DNA of 64,000 nucleotides, from the NCBI GenBank assembly GCA_930367205.1, contig OV884011.1, forward strand, positions 46,079,754 through 46,143,753, written 5' to 3'. Source of the DNA: Acanthosoma haemorrhoidale (Eukaryota; Arthropoda; Insecta; Hemiptera; Acanthosomatidae). Position numbers and translations under genes: made by a program. The notes under the pieces were generated by a model, which searched no databases, was not told the origin of the DNA, and saw only the letters and a list, made by a program, of their open reading frames with translations. This document shows, in pieces, positions 36,832 through 49,263 of this stretch. Numbering within the stretch: position 1 is the first letter of the stretch; each line of letters opens with the position of its first letter.

Positions 36832-37350
36832 ATGCCCCTTATTACGTCAGCAACAAAACCCTTCATATACCTTACATTCTTGAACTCATCCCTTCCAAGT
36901 TCATGAAGTACCATACTAACGTATCCAACCACCTTAATCCCCTAGCACAGTCACTGCACTGCACCACTCATCCCTATAATCCTACTCAAAGACTGAAACG
37001 ACAGTGGTCTCTGCTACAAATGCGTAATAGTGGGAGTCCTGGCAATGGCCAGTTTCTCCAGTCATGTCCTGAGCGTATGTGGCTCTCGCGCTCTTCGTCA
37101 GCCTCTCCTGGCTCGTATCCGGTGACGCGGCTGACGGAGGAGCGTGGGGGAATTCCCAAGACTCTGCTTCCTCTTTCGCATGCATGCGAGGGAGGTGACA
37201 ACCATGTGGATTTGGGAGGTCTCTGGGCTGTTTGTAAATACTGTATGAATGAGCGAGTGAATGAAAATTGTAAATATGGCATGAATTAGAACATTAATCA
37301 CAATTAGGTATTGCCTAATAAGGCAGATTTTAATATTAGTGCAATGAAGA
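36832..37350 (+). mobile_element. Jockey-family 5'-truncated copy, ORF2 tail plus 3' UTR
   Basis: Starts within the ORF2 C-terminus (NAPYYVSNKTLH, then YILELIPSKFMK), aligned with 28500-28600 of the longer copy but missing about 18 bases there. The family 3' UTR then follows, almost complete: gtatccggtgacgcggctga, then gaggtgacaaccatgtggat, then gcctaataaggcagatttt. Orientation is +. No exact target duplication could be found by eye. Confidence 0.85.
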
Positions 37351-38944
37351 AGTTTCATTATTTAATCATTTTTATTTTATGATTATGTATCTAAGTGTAA
37401 TAATGGAATAAAATCTGGCTATGCCTGATGATAAAAGGAACGTTCCGATTATATATTTGAAAGTGATGCAAATTCACTGGAGGCGCATAGAGTTGACTGC
37501 GCGAATTGATAAACTAATCACGGGTTATAAAATAAATTGAATTTAAATCTGTCAAATCGTTCATATTTATTTGTTCAGCATTACCAATGGGTATCGATTT
37601 ATTTCTGTGACATTTTATATTTATTACTATTGGCGGCATCTAAGTGCTCACTTTGGCTCATAAATTGGATAGATGTTGCTCAGATTATTTTACAAAGGGC
37701 TATATTAATATTTACAATACAGGCTCAGTAGTCACAAATTGGGACACATCATTTCTGGATTAATAAAATATCTGAAAAAATCACATCTATGAAGAAACTA
37801 AAGAACCCGCCCTATTAAGAAAGCTATGAAGTAAAAGTTCAAGGCAGCAAAATACACTAACTTTAATTAAGTGGCACATTCATTATAACCTCATGAGGTT
37901 TTTCATTAGTCTTTTTCCTCCCTGCTACTCCAGTAATAATCACCGTTAAAAATTCTTTGTCTTTGTTTTTTTCTAGACAATTATTTACAGATTGATTGTT
38001 AAAAAATTAAATATTTGTATGACATTGAGTAGGACATAAAATTAAAGACCTGGACATCGTAATCAATAAAATGAGGAATGTAATTTGTACGAACTACCAT
38101 GGAATTTATTTCTTGTTTAAAAATGTTCATTAGTTTGAATTCTCATACAAGTAGTGTGTAGTTAAAGTATAGGTATTAAAAAAACAAAAGAATTGTGTGT
38201 TTTTTTACTACAATTTCAAACCGTCACTGAAACTGACATTAACACCGTGCTCCTAAATTTAATTTAAGTTGATTTTATTTTATAGACGCTATTTTTTTTA
38301 TTTTAACGTTCAATTAATCAATTGCTTAATTACTTTGTAATTAAACATAAATATTTTCCTTACATATTGATTAAACGATCAAAATACATATCACTAATTT
38401 AGCCTTCGAAATGTATTGGGACTGTAATTGTTAAAAGTCATTAATCGTTTTTACCACTTTTCTCAGCTTTCACAAATTGTGTGGTACATCACACTTGACT
38501 CGAATTGTTTGTATTTACAGTTCATTAGTTTTCCAGCTGTCTCTCAATTGCATGTTAATTTGTTTGGTTCACGACATGCAACTGTCTTCTGATTAAAAAT
38601 AACAATAGATTCATTCTTATCTAGAACTACGAATTCGGCCATCACTTGGGAGAAATAAATTTTATTTCATGGTCATTCGATCATTACTTTAAGAAAGACG
38701 TAAGAGGGGGTGGCTAGTTCTGTAACTCGCCTGGCGAGATTAAGGAGAGAGTGGCAAGCCTATCTCATCACTATTGCATCATATAGCCAAATATTCCGTA
38801 TTTTTATTTACATAAGAATGAATTTATTTTAAATTATTATCCTTAGCATGCTACCTGAGTATTCGGCTAATGTCGTCTAATAAAAAGAGGTTTTTGAGTA
38901 AGACAACCTGAAAAATACAAAAGTAGAGGTCCTGGAAGCATCAC
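37351..38944. other. No gene recognised
   Basis: AT-rich sequence between two Jockey relics. Short ORFs only. Confidence 0.45.
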
Positions 38945-39420
38945 AGTCGTTAAGCAGCCTAAACCTCCACCAATATTTTTGCAAAAGATTAACATGATAT
39001 ATTAGTAAAAATAGTAGACACGAGTACCTGCGTGTATCAATTGAACACGAGGTACTAAAATATCTCCAAGCACTCCAGAAACCTCAGGGCACAAAAACTA
39101 ATTCCCACACATATCAGGTGGTGCAGAAAAGAGCTCTACGTAATTAGAAACCTGGATCCCACCACACCTCCTGCAGTCATAAAATATGACCCTAGGATTC
39201 CCTGTTTGTCACATTACTGATGTTCGTTGGGAGGATAGAGAACAAGACGAGACAGTAAAAACCAGTGCTAGAGGAAATCTTTGAAGTGAAGCACCTTTAT
39301 AACACAAGAATCTAGGGGTAAAACTATTTCGTCCGATTGTCGCAATTTTTAGACGTTTGGGCATTGGAGGTCATTACAAAAGCGAGCTATGCAAAATGAT
39401 TTTAAGGGCATTTTAATCTA
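38945..39420 (+). mobile_element. Decayed Jockey ORF1 (gag-like) fragment
   Basis: Across several frames, in the order expected for Jockey-type ORF1: KQPKPPPIFLQ (38952-38984), HTYQVVQKRALR, VIRNLDPTTPPAVIKYD, EIFEVKHLYNTRI (39274 on), and FGH in a patch where the first zinc knuckle should lie. Multiple frameshifts and stops make it a pseudogene. These motifs belong to the PRE_C2HC region of Jockey gag proteins. Family assignment comes from recognition of motif order, not from a search. Confidence 0.65.
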
Positions 39421-42400
39421 CGGTGCGTGAAATCAACAAGAATATCCGTGACATGTATGAATGTATCCATATCTTATTAAGATGTTCAAATGACCTATTG
39501 CCCAGATTCTAATTTTATTTCAATACAAATAATGCTATAATAAAAAGTTATTCAAGAAAGGAGCTATATTCCTCGCAGGAACACTCACCAAGGATGGAAT
39601 GCACTAGCATATACCCATGGCACCTAACCCTAAAATATGGCGACGAATATCCCCGGGCACTCTACGCCCTAATGGTCTTACGAGAGGATAGCCGAGAATT
39701 AGTCGTGTAATCAGATATAGGGATAAGGGTGGGGATGCCTTTATTGGCGAAGAGGTGCTGATTTCCCACAGCCTCCTCGAGGACCAGACCATATTAATCT
39801 GTATTAAGGGCTCAGCAAGATCAAGGTAGCACTGAAGAGTGGGCAAGTGAAATTTATGGGGCTCGCCTTGGTAACGGGGCCTGAACCGCTTCGTGACTCT
39901 CCCAATGATTTTTTAATATTACTACTGTCTACAAGGATCAGTTGTCTCGCCACCCCCCCCTCCCAACATCGATGTTATAAAGATCGCATCAATTAAAGAC
40001 TAAATTGTAGTTTTGGGAATATTTTCAAACAAACTTTACATCTTGATCATAAAACCTGTTTGGACGTACGCAATTCATCAGTTGGAAGACATCAGTCTTC
40101 AAACGGAACATAATTTTTTTACTGTATAGGGGCAATTCTACGAAAAAGGTCCTTTTGGTGTTCCGAGCAGATTATACGCTGCCTGAGATATATAGGGCTA
40201 AATAAATTTTTTTTATTGTACCTTCCAGCTAGTTTTAATAGGTTAACCTATTTAGGTTTCAATGACTAAATTTGATTTTATGATGTATTCAAAATCTTTT
40301 TTTTGTAATAAATGGTAATTTTTTCTATTTCCAGAAGTAACGTTTTCAACTTTAGCATCATGCTGGTTCAATGACCACACCTATTATAATTTTCTCCTTT
40401 TCATAGTCTTTATCAGCTGTTTTATCAAGTTAAAGAAATTGTAGTAAAATAATTATTGTTCAATTTTTAATAGGAAAATCCTGTTAAAAGGGAGGGGGTT
40501 TCCAGACGATTCGGGTCACTACTTCAACTTAAATCGTTTTAAGCTCTTGCCGCTAATCTAGAGCATGTGGAAGGTTAAGGAAGGAACCGTTAGCGTTATT
40601 ACGTTATCTTATAAACAAGTGAAGCACTTGGAGGGGAGTACGTTTGGCCTAAAGGCGTTTAATGTGTTGAACTCCACTGTGGTGCGTGTGCGAGTTTTAC
40701 TTGATGTCAACACTTTTACAAGCCTCTACCAATAAGTAATTCCACGTCTATTTTTTTTTTTAAATAACCTACTGTAATTTATAATGTTATGGTTAGTTAA
40801 ATAATATTTGTGGAGGAGAGTCTTTTAAAAGAAAAGAAAGAAAAGCTTTATTATGAAGTACAAGCAAAACACTTGTATATACAAATATTAAGAGTTACGT
40901 TACTACATTCTAGTTGTGATGTGTAGGGACGAGTTTCTGTGAACAGGTGTGGTCTGGGACTAAAGCTGAGACATATATGTATATGAGAAGGGTAGTTCCG
41001 GGAATAGGGAGCGAGGTCTAGGAGGGATGCGGTCGCTTACTTAAAACATAACAGGAAACACCAGTGAATTCCATGAAGTCACGAGGCAGGTATACGCTAG
41101 AAGAGGCTTGCTTCACCTTTTAGCATAATATATAATATTAGCATTATAATATTCTTAGCATTATATAACTGTTGATGAAAAAGTTTTTTTTTACACAAAT
41201 GTTCAACAGTAATAATTAGAAACTACAACTTCACCCGTCAGTACTTCACCCAAAAACATTTCAAGAAGGTGAAGCAATGAATAAAGGCACCCGAATCTTT
41301 CAAAATGGATTGACTCCTTGGTAATTTTCTTGAAAAATTAAAAAAACACACGCCGACGAATGTTAAACCAAATCACAGTAACGGCTGTTTCGCACTGAGG
41401 TTTTTTAACTCAACTAATTGTCCCCCTTGATTCTTTTTACTTTGGTCTAATATTGCTACTGTGAATTCATTTATTTTTCTCTTAGAGTATGGGCTCATTT
41501 AATAATTTTTGCTTTATTAATTCTGTTATTAAATCGTCTAAATAATAAATCCTTTCATCTACCACATTTAAAACTACTATTTGTATTAATATTTTTATAT
41601 GTGAATATCGTGAGCTTCTAGTTTCACGAGGAATGCAATGTAGAACATTGATGAATTTTTTCATAATCTACATGAATGAAAATAAATTAAGTTTTAATGG
41701 ACCTTTTTGGTGAAATGACCCGTATACAGTAAAGAATTCTTAGACAAACGACAAGTTCGCCTCGGACCAGATATTAAAGACTGAACTACAAATCCATAGC
41801 ATCCAAGCGCCCAAAAACAGAATGTATTTCAAACTCCGATCGGAAGTAGAGAGTGAAGGAACCATATCGGGAGAAGAAGTTCAGGCGGAAGTATTAGCGT
41901 TGTTATCTTGAAAACTTATTAAATTATTGAAAAAAATAGTTTTACCATAAATACTTTATTTTCATTGTTAAATCATCTAGGTTACTAAAAATCACATTTG
42001 AAGTAGATAAAATACTCATCATGCGCTTAACCGAGGATGGACAAATTAGTACATTTGACATACTTCCATTACTAAATCTAAAACGTACATAACATAGCAC
42101 TGGTTGTTGAATATACCGAAAAAGAATTAGATTAGCTGGATCGTTAGTTAGGTGATTCTTAGCGCAATATGCAATCAGACATATCTACGAACAGTGAGGA
42201 AAATGGCGATTGTTGCATACTAATTAGAAAGTTGGTAAATAGTTAATATAATTATTAATGATTATAAATAATAAAAGATGTCCATATAACAATCGAAATC
42301 TCTCCTATACTTATTAAAGCACAGAAGTTTAGAAATATTTATTGGGCTTTAGTGATGTTTGAATTAATGCACCTCAGCTATCAGCTTGCAGTGTCATGAA

Positions 42401-42526
42401 GAGGTTCCACAAAGCGATAAGAGCTTCTTTTTGGTACCGTATCTACAACAGAATGATAAGAAGCGACCACTAGACAAATATTTGTTTTGCAGTTAGCTCA
42501 CGTAATATATTTCTAGTCTTTTTTTA
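39421..42526. other. No gene recognised
   Basis: A GC-richer patch at 39585-39900 holds an 80-codon minus-strand ORF without a domain I know. It may continue the Jockey relic at its left. The rest is AT-rich and unassigned. Confidence 0.4.
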
Positions 42527-42793
42527 TTATGTTTTTTTTTTCCGCGATGCAGACTGGCCCGTTATATCCCACAAGAGCTGGAAAAAGAGAGGTGGAACCT
42601 GAAGGATCAGCTGTAGCCTGGACAAATGGAGGCCGTGGGAAATTGTCGGATCAATTAGTCCCCACTGGCGGGCATACCTGTTTCCGAAGCTGCCTTTCTT
42701 GGCCAATCGCCACTTCCAGGCCGCGTCTTCGCGCTTTTTGTCCTCTGCCTTTCCGAGTCTTTGTGTGAACGTCAAAGCAACAATAAAGTACAC
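42527..42793 (-). other. 88-codon ORF in a GC-rich patch, unassigned
   Basis: The minus-strand frame contains EDKKREDAAWKWRLAKKG and LLWDITGQSASRKKK, which look protein-like, but I recognise no family. The plus strand is also open for 79 codons over the same bases, so openness may simply reflect GC content. No neighbouring exon can be joined to it. Confidence 0.2.
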
Positions 42794-42867
42794 GGACTTA
42801 AAATATCCGTCACAAAAACTAAAATGTTCACTATTGGAAAATATAAGTGAATTGGTCCCGTGGACCT

Positions 42868-43020
42868 TTGCTATAGCCTAGTGGTTTGTGCATGGCTTCT
42901 AACTGGCAGGGATCCGCGTTCGATACTCAAGGATCGTCAGGGTCGACTTAGCCTCGTGTGGATAAATGAGTAGCGCTACTTAAAAAGTGGCAAATCCTTT
43001 CAACAAAACAGAACTTAAGG
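42868..43020 (+). repeat. tRNA-derived SINE copy
   Basis: TATAGCCTAGTGG (42872-42884) is a good A-box and GTTCGATACTC (42918-42928) a good B-box, at the spacing of a tRNA-like head. The body that follows (gggtcgacttagcctcgtg, then ggataaatgagtagcg) shares words with the minus-strand copy at 14698-14830. Confidence 0.6.
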
Positions 43021-44884
43021 TTAAGAGGCGCTACAACTAGATCTCACCGCCACCTAGCAACTACGGTGACAACCTTTGGTCTGACCTTGGTTTTCTTCGT
43101 GTGACAAGCTATGGATGTTTTTTTATCTGTACCATGAGTAACTTTCTATATTTTGTTATGCCAAACTTTTTTTCACTCAAGTGAACTTCAGTGAATCAAA
43201 ACAAAAAATTTAATATTCTGCGCTTAACACATTTATACCACCCAACATTGATTTATTATGAAACTGTTGTTTCTACTGATATAGTGTTTATGTATTAGGT
43301 GACTGAAATATTAACCTCTATCATTAAGTTACCATGCAATTTCACATTGATGTTTCTAATTTATCTTTTAATAATGAATTCATAATTCCTGAGTGAAATT
43401 AGAATGAAATATCAACAATTATGAGAATAACCCTACAATTAAACAATTAAAAATATAGTTTAATAACGTTTTACCTTGATGAAGTAATTTTTTGATAATT
43501 ACATAATAACCTCCATGCAAAAGGATTACTAGATTAAACGATTAACTCTCTTAATTTTTTTATTTAGTGACGAATGAAGTTTAATGAACCGTAAATTCGG
43601 AAAAAGGCCATTTAAGTCAATGAAAAATGGACATTATTTGTAACATTAGTTAAGTTTAATCAATTTTCTCTGATTAGGTCTGCCCTATTAACTACTCCGT
43701 CATTATCACTAATTTTTTTCCAATTCTACTAAAATATGCAAATTATCTAATTGGCGGAACAAAGTTGCGGGTGGTCTGTTGTAGTGATTTAAAAAGTCAA
43801 ATATATATTTTTTTTAATACTTTCTATATTGCCTAATTTTATCGAAATTATTTGTAATAATTCCATCAATATGTTTATAATTACAGGGGTAATTTTACAG
43901 CTTGTGGTCGGATGAAAAATAAATTACTGTAAATTTAGTATTTAACTTTTCACAACGCAACGGTTAAGACCCACCCGCCTTTGTTCCAATTAATAATATA
44001 ATATAATAATTCCATAGCCGGAAATCGAAAATGACTCAATGTTAATCCAACGTGCACCCATTTACGCTGCAATGGAAGATGCATGTAAACCTGTAAAAAA
44101 AAAATTTATTGCAGTTAAGAAATTTTTTCGCAGGATTAAATTTTTAATATTATTATATAAAATTTTAATTATAAAATTATTTAATATTATAAAATTAAAA
44201 ATTATTGTACATAAATTTAACAATATTATTAAAGGTTAAATTAAATCCACGGCATAAAAAAACCTCATGAAGATAAAAGGGAGATTGCTGCCTTAGTTAT
44301 TGGTAGAAGATGCTGACGAGTTATCAATCCTTAAGGCATACATGGAAAAAGTTTTATTTTTAATAAATAAACTTTCAAATCGCAGTTTCGTACCCTTGTA
44401 TAACCCCAAAAACTTGAGCAGTTATTTTAGGAGTAATGCAAGCTTCAAGTGAAAGATTAATTTTTTCTTTCGATTTGAAACTCCACTGAATTGTATAATA
44501 CACTCTAAAAGTAACATATACATCTTACATAAATACATTTTGAGTAGTCAATCGACCATCCTCACTAGACAAAAAATACAGATGGCTAATCTAACAGATT
44601 AGATGGCAGAAGTAGCTGCATTTCGATTTAAAAAATAATTATGCCCTTTACAAAAATTAAGGTTTAAAGAGTTTCGTTAGTATATTTCAAAAGTTGAAGC
44701 CCTTAAGTCTCCACTTATACGCTGGTTTATCATGGTGATAGGGATTCACCGACTGTCAAACTAAAAATATTTAAACAGCTATAATATTGACAAAAACGAA
44801 CAGATCTGGCTTGGAAGCTATTAAATGCACATGTATAGATATTTTGACTATATATATAGATGTATATATATATATGAACCTAAC
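43021..44884. other. No gene recognised
   Basis: Very AT-rich. A Lys/Ile-rich ORF near 44039-44239 reflects base composition. A TATA-dinucleotide tract lies near 44848-44875. Confidence 0.45.
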
Positions 44885-45330
44885 GAAGTTTCTTCAAGTA
44901 ACATTCACTCTCCGTCAAGGAATAGTGTAAAATATCTCGGACGTAAGCTCGACAAACGGTTGTCATGGAACCCTCATACAATAATTAATCGGAAAACCCT
45001 TAAACAGCCTCAAAATACTCCTCCGTTAACTTAACAGACATTGACAGAAAAGTTGAAGACATACACTTACTTACTGTATCCCATTAGGCCATACCTATGT
45101 AGTAGGTATAATGCTAAAAAAAAAACTCCCACATCTTGACCTCCGTGATCTCCATCTGACGTGCTAATCTTAACAGACTGACGTGAAAAAATTGTACAAA
45201 CGCTTTTAAGACAAAGTATCATGTCATTCGAAACAACTGGAATACAGGAACTGTCAGCACTTGACTTATCTCATAATACTCCACTACGATTTAGGAGAAG
45301 CTGGGATCTGTTGAGGTAACCATCCAATCC
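44885..45330 (+). mobile_element. Decayed Jockey ORF2 fragment
   Basis: LQVTFTLRQG in one frame is followed, after a frameshift, by VKYLGRKLDKRLSWNPH in another. Both correspond to consecutive blocks of Jockey reverse transcriptase (compare ITFTLC and YLGLHLDKKLTWNP in the copy at 27545-28990). Downstream similarity fades by about 45330. Orientation +. Confidence 0.65.
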
Positions 45331-47585
45331 TAGATACAATTATGGGAAGGTATCACTGGATGCTCTTCACCCTCATGCCATGTCATTCCCATTCTACGGC
45401 CGTGATATCATTTTGCAGTTGTGACTTAATTATGAAAGGCAAAATAAATTATTAAGATATTTAAGTCTATACAACTATGTAACGTAGGTAACATATAGGG
45501 GCTAAGATGGTTTGTATTGATATTTTTATGTGTGCGAGACCGTACCAAAAGAGATTCGATATTGACAATGAATGCTTTGTGTTCGGACAAGGATAGCTTA
45601 GCGGCCCGAGATCTCGAAGCTCGGCCGAGTCATTATCTTTTTTCTCTGGCTAATAAGGTACACAACTATACTTTAAAGGGACGGGGACACACAAACCCTT
45701 AAATTTTCCGAGCCGAAATCTAATCTGTTTGTAGGAATACCGCACATTTTTGACAATGGCATTACTCAAGTGGAAACAGATGGTAACCTTTAGCTGGACT
45801 ACTTACTTCACACTGCCATATGTCACCTGGACACCTGACTCGAGGCAGGGGAACTTAATACTGAACCGATAGATCTTTTGATCGTATGGGAGGTTTCACG
45901 CCCTTATTAGCTACATATTTGGGCACTGTTTATGACTATTCTAACGTACCTTAACACATAAATAGGCATATTAGAATAAGTACGGGCAATTAAATTCCAC
46001 CTTCAGTGCGTCTACACCAGGAAAGAGCTCACTAATATCACCAAACATCATATAGGTATGACACAGTCCATCTTAATTTTCAAATGTTCTAGCTATTTAT
46101 AAGTAACATCTGTATTTTTTTTTATCTGCCTATTAACATAAAAAATACGCTTCAATTTCCTTCGCCTTGGTATTCACAGAGTATGATGTTTATGATTATG
46201 TTAAAACTGATATATTTTAATAATTTTGCGTAATAAATGACATAACGTAATGTACAAAATAATAACAGATACAAAAGTACAGAAATAAATAAAAGAGAAC
46301 ATAAACATGAAGACAGAATGAATAATATATACAAAATAACAGGAAAACTCCATAAAAGAACAATAATATGATCAAGAGATGAGATAGATCCTTGAGGCCA
46401 AAGAAAATAGAAAAAAATTAGGATCTTGAAGATAAATAAACCTTCTTTTTAAATGAAAAAGAAGAGAACACACGCAGGACGTTTTGTTTGTAAAACTGAG
46501 TGAATTACGAAGGTGCCCATAAAAAGAAATGTAAAATTAAATTTACCGACACTTAAGGTTTGACTCAGCCCAATAACTCGCACGAAACCATCACTAAAAT
46601 TAGTTATAAAACTAACATTTAGCATAACTTTACTCGTGAAGTAGATTGATTATATTTAAACCGTTATGTTAATACATAATGCAGTTTGGAATTTCAGTAT
46701 TAATCGTGGTGTAACTCTGAAGATGTCAATTGCACTTGAAGTTCTCCCTAGACTCGATTTTAAGTTACATTTGCCCGAAACCCAAAGCAGTATTAGGTAC
46801 TATTGTGTTCTCTTATCCACAGCCCAACTTTTGTGTACAAAGACCCTAGACTTTTCGGCAATGAAAGTTCATAACTGATCTACAATGGCCATGTCTTCCA
46901 TAAATATCTCTGGGTTCAATTCCCCAGGACATCACGTTGGCTAGAATCCTAACTTATCAATATGAGAAAAAAATGAATTGATTAAGCACAAAACTTTGTA
47001 CACGCCATAGCACCAACACCAGGGTGTTTAGACTGTACCCATTGACTATATAATGGAAATGCCACACCGGGGAGATGGAGAACGACACTTCCCTTACCTC
47101 GATCTATCACCTCTGCCAACAATCTCCTCTTACTTCTCGTTGATGGGGCTCAGCACCCGACCGCTGGACAACACCTTCAAGTTCTATAGTAACGTTAATA
47201 TAACGGGAAAACAACACCTCACGAATATGGTCCCGATATGTATCACTATATAGGTTTGATTACGCCGACAAGATCGCAACAACACGGGTGACTAGACCTC
47301 AATTGTCATTTTTCTTCACTCTACACTCCACCAGCTGGCATGTGACCTTGAACAAAAATGATGTCACACTGCCGTGAACAATTTACTCTCTGCAAAAACG
47401 ACGCTTCTGCTTTCTAATGGCAAAGTTTCGTAGTGGAGAAATGAATACATGAATTTAGTCATTGCCAGTATAAATGTAGAAAAACTCAAAAAGGTTTTGT
47501 TTTTTTTAGTTGTGACGTTTTTGTCGCTGACTTGTCATCTTTTTGAAAACTATGTCTGAATTATGGATGTTTTCAATGTTTAAAG
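45331..47585. other. No gene recognised
   Basis: Only short ORFs (60-70 codons), with no domain or clear repeat. Confidence 0.4.
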
Positions 47586-47655
47586 ACAATCTCGAACTGA
47601 GCGCTCCCAATTGGCAAGCGCTCTAACCTCTCGACGAGACCAATCGTGCTCTAGC
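47586..47655 (-). repeat. tRNA-like SINE fragment
   Basis: On the minus strand, gagaggttagagcgc resembles a D-arm/A-box and CAGTTCGAGATT (47588-47599) a B-box. The intervening ttgccaattgggagc would be the anticodon arm. It is too short and imperfect for a functional tRNA. Confidence 0.4.
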
Positions 47656-47959
47656 TCAAAGATGAGAAACTAAGCACGGAAGAGGTGAACTTACTAAGTA
47701 CCTACATCTAAAACATACAAAGCCACCTAAAAAAATATAACTATTAGTGAGCAAGCACACCACCGTATAATATTCGTGGTCATGATTTGAATACACTTAT
47801 TTATAGTTATAGGCACGAAACTGAGCTACCATGATTGCATTGTAAGCTAACCAACCGTCAAACCTTTTCTCAGAATAGACAATATTTCTCAATGTACTGT
47901 CTGGGAATAAAATGGATAGGCGTCTCCTTTTCTCAACCCATTCTCAACTTCACCCAACT

Positions 47960-48280
47960 TGTCGCTGATGATATATAAATATGTCCTCCGGCCAGCTCCG
48001 GTGTATGGTGTTGACTGACCCTTGACTGACAATACAGCTAAAAGTCTCCAACAATTCCAGAATGGGATTATGAGAAAAGTGGTCAGACATACCTCTCTCG
48101 AGAGGTTAAAGAACGCCTATTATCAACCGTTGCTTGGTGTGTTGTCAGTAAGTGAGTTCATCCATCGGAGACACACCAGTTTTTTGACTCGTTGCAGCAC
48201 ATAACAAACCCAGTGTTTAACACTATTGCCCCACCACCTTCCTTGCATGGATGGAAACAGACTGTCAGGGAAAATTAGAT
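47960..48280 (+). mobile_element. Jockey-like ORF2 C-terminal fragment, second lineage
   Basis: YKYVLRPAPVYGV is followed by KSLQQFQNGIMRKVVRH and LLGVLSVSEFIHRRHTSFL, in the order seen at the C-terminus of Jockey-type ORF2 (compare LKPIWTYG and SFQSKVLRTIANAP of family A). The sequence differs enough from family A to be another lineage. Frames are broken. Confidence 0.55.
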
Positions 48281-49261
48281 TAAGCTTTGTTCATTAGATG
48301 TAAGTTAGTTTTTATGATTCATAAGGCGAGCCCCATCCCTTTTTTTTTAAATATATATAGACATTGTATAATGTACCTAGTATTTAACCAATCACAATGG
48401 TAACATATAAAAATTGTATACAATGTAGGCAAGCAAGCTGCTATAGGACATATAATCTAGGATATAATAATAATAAAGGACATACTTGTATTATGTTATT
48501 ATGTTTTTGAACATGAGATCACGCATAATTTGTGTTATTCTCCCTCTCACCCTAATACAACAAATGTAATTGATGTTTAATAGCTGAAGTTTTAACTACA
48601 AAATTAATAAGTTACATAATTTTAGAAATTTTTTTCTAGATGACCCATAATCAACGTTAATTAAAATTAACGGTTTCGGCTTGACCGGTATCTAAATTGC
48701 ATTAGTAGATTTCTTTATTTCTAACTTCTATGAAATTAGGAATGCCTACGACCTCATAAAAAGCATCGTTTCACATGGAAAGCCACCCCTCCCCGGTCCG
48801 CAATAAAACCTCGCCGCTCTTGTATATTGCGATATTAAAAGCACCCAGGTTCAAAGCACCGTCATTTGATATAATTAAAGCGAGGCACAGTGAGCCGTTA
48901 GTGTATGGAATGGCCTTCATTACTGATTTAAGTAGCTAACTCCGGCGGGTTTATAGCCACACTCTTAGGGCTCTCTCTGAGGTGGCATTACCCTTCTCGA
49001 TGGATCGCCCTGGCAAGCTTATGGTCATTTGCAATGTAGACCTTATTTCGGGGAAAAAAAATAAATAAAAACGGTGGGCAGCAGGGCGAAAAACTTATTT
49101 CGCATTAGCATATTCCTGTGTCTGACCTGCTAAGACAATTTTTTCCGATGTTCGAACTGTTTAAAATTCCTCCTTTGGCATGAAATTACAAAAAATTTGG
49201 CTACCCACAGGAGGCCTTTACAAGAAGGCTATCTTGCCTAATTGGCTTAAGGATCAGAATA
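48281..49261. other. No gene recognised; possible cis-regulatory sequence
   Basis: Contains an 18-bp near-perfect palindrome CGTTAATTAAAATTAACG (48655-48672) with TAAT homeodomain-type cores, and a GC-balanced stretch to about 49030 that is not coding. Regulatory function is speculation. Confidence 0.25.
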
Positions 49262-49263
49262 TA

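Noticed and set aside
36903..37358. Several 67-128 codon ORFs on both strands
   Set aside because: They lie within the tail and 3' UTR of a Jockey copy and recur wherever that UTR occurs, so they are not genes.
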